NCBI GenBank assembly: GCA_902729315.2
Contig: LR746274.1
Coordinates: forward strand, 2,259,037 to 2,323,036
DNA length: 64,000 nucleotides
Direction of reading: 5' to 3'
DNA from: Spirodela intermedia
Taxonomy: Eukaryota; Streptophyta; Magnoliopsida; Alismatales; Araceae
The position numbers were made by a program, and so were the translations under genes. The stretch's first letter is position 1. Each line of letters opens with the position of its first letter. Positions 1 through 12,400 of this stretch are shown here, piece after piece. The notes beneath the pieces were generated by a model. It saw only the letters and a program-made list of their open reading frames with translations. It made no database searches and had not been told where the DNA came from.

Positions 1-243
1 GAAACAATTAACAAAAATGGAAATTTTAATAAAAGATGCATTAAATCCGCAGTCCTCAAGACCACACTAAGGTCTATGATTGCATCAAACATTTGCGCAA
101 ATCATGTCCTACTCTGCCTTGCTAACATAATAAAGAATAAAAAGGTAGATCGAAAGCTATGTTGTATCCAAAACTGAATGAAACCATGTCTCGAGACATT
201 TTGTGTTAAGATAAAAGAGAAAAAAATCATTGCCTTCTTCACT

Positions 244-332
244 GGCTCTGGCCCAAAACCACGATTTTTTGATGACAGGCACACAACAAATGCCTCACTG
301 CTACTGTAACCATCCTTTCTTGTGGTATGTCT
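244..332 (-). CDS. Possible internal exon of an unidentified gene (weak FtsJ-like motif)
   Basis: The minus strand here is open and reads HTTRKDGYSSSEAFVVC followed by a short basic stretch and GPEP. The pattern S/T-R-x(n)-S-S-x-E-A-F-x-V-C resembles the last catalytic motif of FtsJ/TRM7-type RNA 2'-O-methyltransferases, which carries the final Glu of the K-D-K-E tetrad. An acceptor (TTTTTGCAAG) precedes it and a possible donor (GTGAAG) follows. I found no other FtsJ motif in the 2 kb to the right, so the family assignment is only a suggestion and the exon itself is uncertain. If real, the gene continues leftward out of the window. Confidence 0.22.
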
Positions 333-2272
333 CTTGCAAAAATTGCTGCCCCAGGTTATTGGCAAGTTCGCCTACAAATTTTTTGCATTCAATAATCAGA
401 AACTAAAAAAACCGTACGAATCAAAGTTTTTAAAAAGAAAACGAAAAATTTATATGCGCAAGAACCTTCGTCAATAAAAGAGATCTCCAAGAAAAATACA
501 GCTAAAGATGCAGGAATTTGCACAGAAAATTCACAAGATGAGGACCAAAATATATTAGAAAAGATGCCCAACGCCAATGTTCAAGATAAAATTCTTCCAC
601 TCTCCACACCAGGGCAGCGAAATCATTCCAAATCTATTGACATCAAACTAAATCTAATTTACTCTTAAGCGTTCTGTAAACTTTGATATTTATTTCAGTG
701 CCTTTTTCTCCATATGACAAAGGGAGAATGTATCATTTCAGGGGTAATACTTCATGAGGGGTTGAACTTGTTGTGCCAGTTTTTTATCGTTATTTTCATG
801 CATATAAGGTAGAAAGTATCATTTTTCCACATACTCCATGGTTAATAATTAGAAAAGGGCCGAACTTGTTGTGCCACTGTATTATCATTATTTTCACTAT
901 TTTACCTTTTATTAGCAAGGATTTTCTAGTTTGATATGTTGATGATAGAACCCCATCCTTGGTCTAAAAGTCGTAAATAATTTTATCAAACCTCATTAAG
1001 AATGGATGAATACTTCATAAATAAAAAAAGATCATTTAACATACCAAATTATGATATTCACTATGATCATCAATGAATAAGAATTATGAAATCTAGCTAG
1101 TAACTAAAGCAACTACAATATCTCAGTGTTCTTCCAGTTCCAACCAATTCAATAGGGTCTAACAAATAAAATGTATATGCGTTGGGCAGGACAAAGTAAT
1201 TGTAGTGCATTTATTATGGTTTTCCATCTATCAAATTTTGGCATCATCATTCTCTGTCATCTTCCTGCAACATTTATCAATATTTTCATTCCCAATCTAT
1301 TATCCACACGAATATAACTGAGTAATCACACAACCAGAATAGAGGTCAAAATAGAAATGAGGCTTCACACATTGGAAATATCCATAACTGATTTCCCTAA
1401 TTCCTTTCTGTCCATTGCTAGAGGTTTTAAGAGCCTAAGAATACTCTCCTCCCGCATGCAAATAAATCAGTTAAACAAACTACCTAAACTCGATTTTCAC
1501 AGTTCTACAGTAGTATTCAATTTTAAGAAGTTAGGACCAAAAGTCATCAAATAAACCATGTATCTTAGGATGCAAGGCGACATGACTGCATGTCCTGGGA
1601 TGTATGAGTGTCCTTGATATTACTATCCACAGATTCTCACGTTCAGGTTCCTTTTAAAGAAACTTATCTTCCTCAATTTGACCAAAATGCATAGAGATTC
1701 AATATCTTATACAGATTGAAGTTTAGAAGAAATTGTAATGAAGATGTAAAACATACTCATCCTCAGAAAGAACATGACAAGCATAACACTCAGAAATCAG
1801 CACTATCCCCACACACCGAGCTCCTGACCCCCGGTGACTACTAGACTCTAAATCAATCACCACAATCAGGTCAGAGAGACTTATTTTGGGTTAAATTTTG
1901 TCTGCTTCTCTGATTGAATCCCAAGCCAATTCCGTCCAGTAAAGAACTCAAATTCTGATTGACTACCTCATTTGACGGATTCAAGATTGGTCCTCATTAC
2001 AATATGAATTGGAACAAGCACCCCCAATTGTTAAATTGTATCACTCGTAGACACGTAAAATATCCCTCGTTTTCTTAAACTATCACGTGAGCCTTGCTGA
2101 ATAAACAAGGCAATGAGCAGTCGTCTGATTCAAGAAACGCATCAAACACGGCTGGCAGGCGAGGAAAGAGACAATAAACTCGGTTACCCCAGGAAATGGG
2201 AAACGGTTCGAGGACAGCAGCGAAAGGAATAACTAGGAAACAAAAGAAGGATCGGAAGAAGAGACACCTCGA

Positions 2273-2454
2273 GGCTCATCAATGGCGCCGTCGATGACAC
2301 CCACATCGCCGTCGAGCTCGTCGCTCCTCCTCCAGTCAGAGCCTGCCCAGCCGCCAGAGCCGGGATGGTAGATAACACTGCTCTGGTTTCTCTTCACCAG
2401 AAGCCCGACCATTCTGTGCACGTCAGCGACTCCTCTCCCCCTCGCGGGAATCAA
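2273..2454 (-). CDS. Possible first coding exon of an unidentified gene
   Basis: A GC-richer island in AT-rich surroundings contains a minus-strand frame starting at an ATG at 2454 (MIPARGRGVADVH...) with a second in-frame ATG at about 2412. It ends at a plausible donor (CGAG|GTGTCTC) near 2273. The peptide is rich in Gly, Asp and Arg (GGWAGSDWRRSDELDGD) and I do not recognise it. It could be the first exon of the same leftward gene as the exon candidate at 244-332, but I could not link the two by splice phase. It may also be untranslated leader. Confidence 0.22.
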
Positions 2455-2519
2455 TTCGGATTCATCCCGGGTAACACAGGTTGGATCCGTCAGCTATCGG
2501 TTCTACTAAACCGTTCTCG

Positions 2520-3132
2520 ACCGATGATATTTGAATTCTAACAACTGCCCTCTCTTCATGACAGAAAAAGAACTATTACGTTATGCTCCACAAGTTTTAA
2601 TTAGTTGTAGTTCTATCCTTCATCCGTTCTTTCAGCCGTTCGTGAGCAAAAGAATTATGAATCACATAAAAAGAGGACTGTATTTAAAATATTGCAGTTA
2701 AACTAAATGTCGACCACGCACTTGAGATGCCATGGCCCGCCGAGTCCGAGTCTGAGTCGGACCCGCGCCAGCTTCGGCACCGGGTGTTCAGCGGTCCAGG
2801 GCGATTCCAGCGGCCCGTAGTGACGAGTCAGACAGAGGATGAGAGATCGGTTCGGGTCAGCCAGATCGGATTATAACGTGCCACCGTATATGCACTTTTT
2901 ATTATATATAGTTAAATTATATTTAAATTAATTAATTTTAAAAACATATATTCCTCGCCGCCAGTGTGGTCAGTTAGCGAGACGGCGGCGCGTCGGCCGC
3001 CGCCGCGGGTGGTGCCCGGTGGATCGGCACCGGCGGCGGCGGTGGTGGTCCGATGGGTCTCTACAACGGCGGCGGAAACTTCGACGGCGGTGGCGAAAGC
3101 GAGGACGAAAGTGATCGGATAGTAGAGTCAAT

Positions 3133-3170
<38 letters not shown>

Positions 3171-3760
3171 GCAGAAGTGGAGAGCAGGAGCGAGGAAGAG
3201 AAGAAAACCATGATCTCAGAGAGAGGGAATTCTGCCATCGTGCGTGGCCAGGCTCCATCCACCGCCGCTCCGGTGATCCTTGGAACAGTCAATGGCGGTG
3301 TACTCCAGGACATGACTCGACGAAGGTAACGCACAGACCGACCTACCTTCTGGCCTCTCTTCCTGGGACGCTCCTCTGTGTCTGCGATGGTTCTCTCTGA
3401 TGCCGTCGAGAACCGCGCAGGCAATTGAGATTCGAAAATGATCTGCTGTCGTCAGGTATTGTATAGATAAAATCTTATTGTGTTCAGTCTGATATGCTGG
3501 GAGATTTTAATGGCGAGCTCTGTTTGTTTCCCTTTTTCTGTGTTCAGTTGATCTGGGGAGGCTCGCCGCAGGAATCTGAAGAATCAGGAAACCGATCATT
3601 CACACTGCCAATTTAACAAGATGGATGAGGAGAAAGAAGAAGAAGAAGAAGAAGAAGAGATCTATCTTGTTCCGCAGACGGGGGAGGGGCGGGGAGGAGG
3701 AGGGTTGTTTGTAAATGGGAGCGGAGGATGGGAGATGGCGGCGGCGGCGGCGGCGGTTGC
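2520..3760. other. Intergenic region downstream of the receptor kinase
   Basis: No supported gene. It holds a GC-rich patch (about 2720-3060), a (GA)n microsatellite at 3137-3167, and the probable 3' flank of the receptor kinase. The short ORFs here contain Arg-Glu or Ser-Leu runs produced by the GA repeat and show no recognisable domain. Confidence 0.5.
3137..3167 (+). repeat. (AG)n microsatellite
   Basis: About 15 uninterrupted AG units in a GC-rich setting downstream of the receptor kinase. Confidence 0.9.
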
Positions 3761-6700
3761 TCAGAAGGCTTCCATCCTCTCCGGCACCGGCGTCTTTATG
3801 ACCTGCAGGATCTGCACCACCTCCGCCATGGAGGGGCGGCTGGAGGGGATCTGCGACGTGCAGACGAGCCCGAGCTTGAGCACCGGTAGGACCTCGTCCT
3901 CCGGGAAGGGCCCCAGGCGCGGGTCGACACAGTCCAGCGCCGCGCCACGCTCGAGCAGCGCCCGCACCTGGTCCACGAGGATGACCACGTCGTCCTCTCC
4001 GTACTCCACCGGCCGGCGCCCCGTCACCAGCTCCAGCACCACCACGCCGAAGCCGTACACGTCGCAGCGCTCGTTAACGCGGAGGCTCTGGCAGGCCATC
4101 TCGGGGGCCACGTAGCCGAGCGCGGTCTGGAAGCGGCTGCCGACGGCGTGCCGGTCGGGCTTGGGCAGGAGACGCGCCAGCCCGAAGTCCGCCAGCCGCG
4201 CGTCGCCGGCGTCGTCGAGGAGGATGTTGCCGGGCTTCACGTTGTAGTGGATGATGGGCGGGCGGAAGGACTGGTGCAGGTGGGCCAGCCCCTTGGCAGC
4301 ACCGAGGGCGATCTTGAAGCGGGCGGCCCAGTTCAGGGGGGGCAGATCGGGGCGGTCGTGGAGGCGGGCCTGGAGGCTGCCGCCGCCGGCGTAGTCGGAG
4401 ATAAGGAGCTGTAGCTGTGGGGTCCAGTAGTAGCCACGGAGGGGCATCAGGTTGGGGTGGCGAGCCTTGCCGAGGATGCGCACCTCGCGGTCGAAGTCGT
4501 CGTGGTACTGCACGATGTTGGCGGTGAGCAGCTTCTTGACGGCGACGAGCTTGTCGGAGGCGACGGCGGCCTTGTAGACGGTGCCGAAGGCGCCGCGCCC
4601 GATCTCGGTGGCCTTGTGGAGCAGGGCCTCGCCGCTGCCACCGAAGTCCTCGGAGAGGAGCTCGCTGCGGGGGCCGAAGAGGACGAGCTTCCCCACGGCG
4701 GGGTCGCCGGAACGGGTCGAGCTCGAGCACATACTCTCCAGGGCGGTCTCCACCAGACCCACGCGCCGGCGCGCCGAGGCGTTGAGCAGGGCTACCACGA
4801 CCACGCCGAGGACGATGACCAACGCGGCGGAGATGGCGACGATGGCCGACACGCTCAGGAACCGCCGGTGGCGGGCCTTGGCGGCGGCCACAGCCGCAGA
4901 GGACGGGCTGCCGGAGGCGCCGACGAGGTCTCCTGCCGGCCCGCCGTTCGCCGACCGGTAGCTATCGGGGTCGAGGACGAGCGGCTTGGGAACGTTCATC
5001 CTGCAGGGCTCGTGGACGAGGGGGGAGCAGATGCCGGCGTTCCCGTCGATGGCGCTCTGGTCGAGGCTGGGGAAGACGCCGCCGGTTGGCAGGCGGCCGA
5101 TCAGGCGGTTGTGCGAGATGTTGACGGCGAGGAGACTGTCAAGGGCTCCGAGCTCCGGCGGGATCTCGCCGCTCAGGTCGTTGAACTCCAGGTTCAGAAT
5201 CTCCAGCTTCCTCAGCCGGGACAGCCCCGGCGGGATCGACCCATTCAAGCTGTTGTGCGACAGGCCCCTGCCCGGCGGAAGATCCCAAATTTAGAAGGAA
5301 AAAAAACTCTCGGAAAGAACCCAGCAGACGGGGTAGAGGGAGAGAGAGAGAAAGATAGAGAGGTTGATACACTTACAGCAGGTGTAGGGAGGAGCAGTTG
5401 CCGATTTCTTCAGGAATGGGGCCGCTGAGGGAGTTGCCGTCGAGTTGGAGGACGGCGAGGCTGCCGGAGTCGCAGAGGTCGCCGGGGATCGGCCCGTAGA
5501 GGGCGCTACTGCGGAGGTCGAGCACCGACAGGTTGCGGAAGTAGCCGAGCTCCGGCGGCAGCCGCGACCGGAGGTCGTTCCACGAGAGATTCAGGTGGTG
5601 GAGGTTGAAGTAGAGAGCCATCTCCGGCGGTATGTCCCCCGTCAGCCGGTTCCGCGACAGGTCCAGCCGCCGCAACGTCTCGAACAGCCGGGTCGACCCG
5701 GGTGGGATCCCTCCGGTGAGCTCGTTGTCGGAGAGGTCCAGCTCCTCCAGCCCCAGCTCCAGCAGCCCCGCAGGGATGCTCCCCTTAATGGCGTTCCCCC
5801 TGAGGCTGACCCTCGCCAGCTTCCCGCACGCCACCACCGATGCCGGGATCTCCCCGGCGATGCCGTTGCCGGAGAGGAAGAGGGAGGTGAGCTCCCTGAG
5901 GTCCCCCATCGCCGGCGGCAGGCTCCCCCCGAGCCTGTTGTCCGACAGGTCGAGGCTCTGGAGACTGGTCAGATTGGAGACCCAGGACGGGAGGTCGGCG
6001 GAGAGCTGGTTGCCGGAGAGGTTGAGGAAGGCGAGCGAACTCAGCCACTGCATCGTGTAGGGGACCGAACCAGAGAAGCCGTTCCCGCTGAGGTCGACCT
6101 CGGTAAGGTGGGGACAATACCCGATCCCGAGCGGGACCCCGCCGGAGAACCGATTGCCGTTAAGGCGCAGGACCTTGAGGTTGTGGAGGAGCCCCATCCC
6201 CTCCGGCACCGGGCCGGCGAGCTCGTTCCGGGAGAGGTCGAGCACCCTTAGCCGCCGGAGGGGGAGCAGGCTCCCGGCGAAGTCCGGCTCCCCGGAGAGT
6301 CGATTCCCGGATAGGTTCAGATGCAGGAGTGAGCCGCAGCGGGACAGCCCGAGGGGAAGCGGGCCCGAGAGTGCGTTGCCGGCGAGGGAGAGGTAGCGGA
6401 GGGAACCGGAGAAGATCTCATCAGGGATCGCGCCGGAGAGCGCGTTGTCGGAGAGGTCCAGCGCGGTGAGGGTCGCCGCCAGCGCGCCGAGCTCGCCGGG
6501 CATGGCGCCGGAGAAGGCGTTGGAGGAGAGGTTGAGGAGGCGGAGGGCGGGGAGGAGGGAGAGGTGGGAGGGCAGGACGCCGGAGAAGTTGTTACCGGCG
6601 AGGGAGAGGGATTCCAGGGCGGAGAGCTTAGCGAGCCCCCGATTGAGATGGCCGGAGAGCCCGAGGCCGGAGAGGGAGACGTTCACCACGCGGCCGGTGG

Positions 6701-6929
6701 CGGCGCTGCACTGGATGTGGGCCCAGGTGGCGCAGGGGGCTTCGTCGTCCTCCTGCCAAGAGGAGAGCGCGCCGGAGTGGTCGACCACGCCGGACTTGAA
6801 GACGATAAGACCCACCACGTCGTCATTGAGCGGCGCCCCCGCCGCCGCTGCCGCAAGGCTGGGCACAAGGGGAGACAATGTGGCCAGGAAGAGGAGGAGG
6901 AGGCGGCGGAATGCCGGAGCCACCACCAT
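3761..6929 (-). CDS. LRR receptor-like protein kinase, probably catalytically inactive (PXC2/At3g28040 type)
   Basis: Two exons, 6929-5377 and 5267-3761, join in frame across a 109-nt GT-AG intron (GTAAGT donor, CAG acceptor), giving 1019 aa. ATG 6929 is followed by a hydrophobic signal peptide (about residues 1-27). Next come an N-terminal LRR cap and a long array of plant-type LRRs of the LxxLxLSxNxLxGxIP kind, to about residue 590. One membrane span lies at about 655-680 and a cytoplasmic kinase domain begins near 735. The glycine loop GRGAFG (741-746), the AVKK lysine (about 762) and DFG (878-880) are present. The catalytic HRD is replaced by HYN (858-860, in IIHYNVKPGNILLD), so the proton-acceptor Asp is missing. 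That signature is typical of the PXC2/At3g28040 branch of LRR-RLKs, related to the xylem-associated PXY group. It is probably a plasma-membrane receptor that signals through partners. Exons are extremely GC-rich, as in monocot genes. Family membership is secure; the orthologue is inferred. Confidence 0.95.
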
Positions 6930-7889
6930 CGCTGTCCCTTGCCCTCTCTCTTTCTCCCTCTCTCCCTAAGCAGGGTTCACTTCTTCCTTCACCCACCCTC
7001 TCTCCTAACTCCGCCGGTCTCCGCCACTTTTGCTCCTGTCCGAGACGGCGGCGATGGCGGGGAGGGAACTGGCCATGCACGGCAGCGGCAGAGTGGACGG
7101 AGACAACGATTCCGATCTCCCCACCTTCCCCCCGGGTCACCTCACAGCTTCGCTTTTGAGCGAGCGAGGAAGTATGAGGAGAATAGATAGATAATGGATA
7201 GATAGGTAGAGAGCGAAAGAGAGAGAGAGAGCGAAGGAAAGTGGGAAATTACGAAGGCTGCCACTCTGGTGCAACTGGGCAGGGCGGGGCTGTACAGGTG
7301 GATACACAGCTAATACGACACGCCTGCGCGTGTCGCCAGAGAGAAAATGCTGCCCATATTTACCATGGTTTCCTAGGGTCTAAACACCCCAGAAAATATT
7401 AAAAAATTATGATACTCGTAATTAGTAATTAAATAAGAAAATAATTCAAATCGGGTTCCAAAGGTCTTGCGCAACGTGGTGGGGTGTAGCCCGGGCCGGG
7501 CCGAGATGGTCGGGCCCGGTTTTTGAATGATGGTAGATAGATACAGGGGCCCGTTGATATCAGGGGGGGGGAGGGGCAGAGGCCGGCACGCCCGTGAGCT
7601 TTGTTGGGGACGATAATGGAGTTCCGTGACCGCAGAGATTCCCGACTGGATCTCTCTCTCTCTCTCTGGTTTCTCTCTCATGGTTTATCTCTCGTCTACT
7701 TACTGAGCGTGTGGGTATGGGGAGGAGAAGAGGAAGAGAGAGATGGGCCTGAGCAAGGGCTGGTCGGTCCGGCGACCGGCAGACGCGGGATGTGACCGGA
7801 CCGGGGAGCAGAGGGAGGAGAAGAGCCGCCGCCGGCCTTGTAGAGAGCTCCCTCCTCCCCGTGAGTGATGGATGTCAAAGAAAACAGCG

Positions 7890-7933
<44 letters not shown>

Positions 7934-8117
7934 ACTCTCTCTCCCCCTCTGACTATGTTTATTTATATTCTTCTTACTGTCGTTCACAACTTTACGTATG
8001 TCCTACTTTCACGCACACCAGCACTCTTACTTCTCTCTTACACACAAACAACCACATCTAAACTTCTTCAACTGTACTCTACTTCTAGGATTTCCAGGCT
8101 CAGACCCTTAAACCCCC

Positions 8118-8121
<4 letters not shown>

Positions 8122-8153
<32 letters not shown>
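8122..8153 (+). repeat. (CT)n microsatellite
   Basis: About 16 CT units, one of three CT tracts within 450 bases (others near 7897-7925 and at 8298-8328). Confidence 0.9.
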
Positions 8154-8155
<2 letters not shown>

Positions 8156-8295
8156 GGCTGCTGGATACTGTGGGTCCGATGTTCTTGTCTGAGGCGACAC
8201 CAAGGAGGAGGACAGAACTTCCCCGCTCAGCCCCTGCACCCCCCACCCATCCCCCCATCCCCCACTTGCTATAGCTCAGACATTCCAAGTGGACG

Positions 8296-8297
<2 letters not shown>

Positions 8298-8328
<31 letters not shown>
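8298..8328 (+). repeat. (CT)n microsatellite
   Basis: About 15 uninterrupted CT units. Confidence 0.9.
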
Positions 8329-8333
<5 letters not shown>

Positions 8334-9075
8334 CCTCTGCGGGACCACACGGGGGAGGGTGGTCATCGGTTTCAGTCTTCTCTACAGTCAGCGGCAAGGA
8401 TTGACGGGCCAGGAGATGATAAAAGAGAGATAGATTTAGAAAGAGAGAGAGAGGAACAGCGCTGAAGGCAGAGGGAGAATATTTCGTTCCGCCAAAAGCT
8501 GCCTCCTCCCTGATCCCTGAGCCTGGCGTCCAGTCTAAGCATATAAACACCGATTATAAAAATATTGAGGGAATATTCCCTTTTCAAATCATGACCAAAA
8601 AAATAATACACCAATGAATAATAATTCTTCATGTTTTTTAAAAAAATCAATGATCAAATTGGGGCTCCGGCGGTCAGGTTAGGGTTTATAAAATAACTTA
8701 GCAGCATAAATATTTTATTTTTTTCCCTCTTGAACATATCAGGCTGCCAATTAATGTTCCTATCCACACAGAAAAAAAAATTACATAATTTGTATTCTGA
8801 AATATGGGGTACTAATTATCTTGAATTATCTATATTACCGTTGTATTTTTTTCAAATTTACAGTAAACATTAAATTTAACTATTTATTTATAGTAAAGCA
8901 TAATTGTATCACCATTAAATAAGGCATTATCTGCTACTGAAAAATATATTTCCTCTCTCGCTCTTTAACATTTTTATTTGATAATAATAATAATAATAGT
9001 GGCATTGGAAATCTACCAATTTCATGAAACATCAGTACTCCAACATTTCTATCATTATTATCTGCCCATGGACTG

Positions 9076-9620
9076 ATTTTCTAATACAGTTGATACACTT
9101 TTATGAGTATTTTTCTGTGGAGAGGACTATTTGGCTGTTAGTATAGACCCCGAATTGTACATTATGTTTCAGTGTATTCACATGTTAGAGAGAGATACGG
9201 ATGGGAGCTAGAAAGATGTAGCGAGAGAGAGAGAGAATGGGTTGGGGTTAGAGAGATGGGGTGCAGATGTTAGATTTTCTAACACGATTAGTATAATATT
9301 TGACGTTATATTTTTCAGTGGAGGAGATTAATTGGCTGTTAGTATAGTGCTCAGATTGTAGGTTTATGATCTGATGCCTTTTGTTCACATTTTGTACAGA
9401 AATGGGGATGGTGGCTAGAGAGATATAGAGAGAGATGAAGTGTAGTGTGGGGTGCCTACTATGTCGCTTGTATTATTTTTCTAACACAATTAGTATACTT
9501 TTTATCATTAATTTTTTTAGCCCAGATTGTGCATAAAGTTTCGGTGTATTTTATTGATACTTTAGAGAGAGATAGGGATGGGACGTAGAAAGATGTAGAG
9601 AGAAGCTGAGGAGTACAAGA
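9076..9620 (+). repeat. Imperfect tandem repeat, about 3 copies of about 200 bp
   Basis: The phrase 'ttttctaa(t/c)ac(a/g)' recurs with its C at 9081, 9279 and 9481. Each time it is followed by 'ttagtata'-like sequence, 'ggctgttagtata' (first two copies), 'attgta/attgtgca', and then 'agagagagatacggatggga'-like sequence with 'agaaagatgtag'. The spacings of about 198 and 202 bases define a diverged three-unit tandem array with GA-rich tails. No coding capacity is seen. Confidence 0.75.
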
Positions 9621-10955
9621 GAGAGAGGGAGAGAGAGAGATGGGGAGAGGTAAAGATGAGTTTTTTTCCATCCTTTCGAGCCGGCGGCTCAAGTGGGGGA
9701 GATCCGCTAGAGGCCAAGAGGCCCGTGAAGAAGAGTGAGCGCATGTGAGAGCGCCTCTCGTGGGGACGGCCGAATACCGACGCCGGAATCCCGCCAAAGC
9801 CACGCATGCCGCTGCTGCTGCTGCTCCTCTCTCTCTCTCTCCTCTGGACCGGATCAGACGAGTCCTTCACGTGCATATGAGAGAGCACCCGGCCCGGGGG
9901 GCTGGCTCACGTAGAGTTACTCCCCTACTGATCAGTGGGGTAGGGGCGACAGAAGAAGGGCTTTCCTGCTATAATACACAATTTACGAGGGGTTTTCCGA
10001 AAATGGAATATGTAACACGGGTCTATAAGCAACATTGTTTCTAATCATCTGTGGCTGACGATGATGGTGAGTCCCAATCATCATCACTCGGCTTTTGGAA
10101 AAAATCAAATCAAATCAATGCGTTTAACCGTCGTAAATACCGACTAGAGTCAAGAATAATAGTGCAAGCCGACACTGCAGAATAGAGCCTACGAAACACC
10201 CTGGACACAACCTCCAAGTCAAAACCCCATGACCCATCTTGGGACCAATCTCCATAGAGAATGGTAGAGAGAGAGAGAGAAGTTGACTTAGTAGAGACTT
10301 GAGCGGGGCTGACTTTTTCTCAAGATTGATTCCGAAGTCAAAGTCTCGAAGAAAAAGAAGAAAAAAAACCTTAAAACTGAAGACCCTCGCAACATAAAAT
10401 TCCATCAAAATAAAACCCTAGTTAATGATTAAAATCTTACTCAATTTTTAAACATTTTAAGAATCGGTCTATGATTAATGATTTCCTTATAAAGCATCAA
10501 CTAGAAAACTTCATATCCATTCTTTTTTGTCAAAAAATCGACAATTTTAATCAATAATTAAAGGTGAGTGTGTGTTAGAATTTTGTTAATTAGTGACCAC
10601 AATTTACGTCAAATTATTAGAAGTACAAATGAGCCACCTGAATGGGTCAGCCCGATTTAAATTTCTAGACATTGGGCTTCAACATCAAGGCTAGAGAGAG
10701 AGAAAGAGAGAGAGAGGTGCGGTCCGTTTATAATATTAGGCCAGTGTCGGGGTTTAATGAACTTAATAGACCTAATTTTTATGTACAGCTAGCTTTGGGA
10801 AAGTGGTCCATGTGTGCCCAGCCCATTATTGCCAATTTTATTCAGAATTTTCCCAAGGGCGATGATTCATATTCCCTGTACGCACTTATAATGGGACCAG
10901 CCTGATTTCTCTGAATGCTCTTCCAAAACGGGAGGAAGAGAGAGAGGGAAGGAGG

Positions 10956-10959
<4 letters not shown>

Positions 10960-11049
<90 letters not shown>
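10960..11049 (+). repeat. Long (AG)n microsatellite
   Basis: About 45 consecutive AG units (90 bases), the longest perfect dinucleotide tract in the window, flanked by imperfect GA-rich sequence on both sides. Confidence 0.95.
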
Positions 11050-11053
<4 letters not shown>

Positions 11054-11480
11054 AGACAGAGAAGAGGTTCTGAAAATTATGGGCCAGATTCCACAATTAG
11101 TGCTCGAAATAGGTCAGGTGGGTCCAGATGGGTGGTGGCCACAGAGCCATCGATTTTATCTCACCTGATTCGACTCGTCCTCTTTAAAGGCCCAGACAAG
11201 TCAAAGCTAGCCCTAACCCGATTCCATCAGCAGATGGGGGGGGGGACCAAGACAGCGAAAGAAGGGGAAGGGAGGGGGGGGGGGGGGACCAAGAAAATCA
11301 CTCTCTCGTTCTACTGGTAAATCTCCTTATCTACAGAGCCCACGATTCCATTCCATTGAAAACTTGGAAAGAAAGCTGCCAAAAAGGAGAAATTCACTGC
11401 AAAGGTAAGATCTCTGTCCTCATACCCCAATCAATATACTTCTGTTCGTTATAACCTCTCTCTACCTCATTTTGCTCAAC

Positions 11481-11482
<2 letters not shown>

Positions 11483-11515
<33 letters not shown>
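11483..11515 (+). repeat. (AG)n microsatellite
   Basis: About 16 AG units; a further GA tract follows at about 11617-11640. Confidence 0.9.
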
Positions 11516-11518
<3 letters not shown>

Positions 11519-12400
11519 GTGGTGGTCAAATGAGCATTCGCGATGGAAGTCAATGGGAACAGTGGCTGGGCAATTAAGGGTACGAGAGGGACAGACAACT
11601 ACATAAATGGGAGAGGGGGAGAGAGAGAGAGAGAGAGGGAGAGGGTGGAATGAGGTAAAGAAAAATAAAAGTCAGAGCAGCAACAGCAAGAATCAGAAGA
11701 AAGCCAAGCAGAACTGTAGAAAGCAAAGTTCTCCAGAGCTGCACGCTGCTAGATGCCCATTCATTTCTGGCAATTATAGATATCTTACCGCATGCCTCCT
11801 TCTTTAGTCCTGAATTTTCTAAGAAAAACTGTGAGGAAACAACTACACACAGGGTGAAACAAACATCTCAGCAATGGGATGCACAGAACCCTCCTGGGAC
11901 CTACTGTTTTCCAGTCTCTGTTTCAGCATATAGCTGGGTAGTCCGCACGGAATGGGGTAGAAAGTCCCCAACTGGGTAATAAAAAGTCAACGATTCATTA
12001 TCTAAAAACTCAGATTTGAACGTGAAAAAGATCAAATGGTGATCCTGATTGAGTCATAGACCAGCCGATAATGCATCATTGGTTCAGACAAGCCACACAC
12101 GTGAGTGAAAGAAGCATTGAAAAAGTCAGCGGAATCAATAGAGAAGAAAGATTCAGATGGGGATTAGAATAATAGGGTGGTTTCAAGAATTAGGAGTTTT
12201 TGGGGAAACCGTCAGATTTGTGATAAGAATCCATGAGGGAACGACAACGATATGACACAACAAAGGTGACAGCCTGAACGTAACAGCCTAGATTACATCG
12301 AATCAGACAGCATCATTGGAGATCTGGTGTGTGGTCTCTTCCAATAACATCTCAGCAGAAGTCCCCTCACCCAGGTAACTATATGAACCCGCCTGCCCGG

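Larger units (their letters stand above)
6930..12400. other. Intergenic region with GA/CT microsatellites
   Basis: No gene could be supported. The first 300 bases are the presumed promoter and leader of the receptor kinase (GA-rich). The rest holds many CT/GA tracts (for example 8122-8153, 8298-8328, 10960-11049, 11483-11515), a three-copy imperfect tandem repeat at about 9076-9620, and AT-rich spacer. ORFs are short and mostly encode Ser-Leu or Arg-Glu dipeptide runs from the microsatellites. The last few hundred bases include the 3' flank of the SERF gene. Confidence 0.5.

Noticed and set aside
4457-5428. 323-codon plus-strand ORF
   Set aside because: Lies wholly antisense to the receptor-kinase gene. 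GC-rich codons on the other strand suppress stops, and the peptide has no domain.
5445-6251. 268-codon plus-strand ORF rich in Val/Glu/Arg
   Set aside because: Antisense shadow of the LRR array; its periodic look mirrors the LRR repeat.
7696-8404. Several ORFs with long Ser-Leu or Arg-Glu runs
   Set aside because: Produced by CT/GA microsatellites; no unique sequence that looks like a protein.
10842-11096. 84-codon minus-strand ORF of mostly Ser-Leu repeats
   Set aside because: Translation of a 90-bp (AG)n tract.
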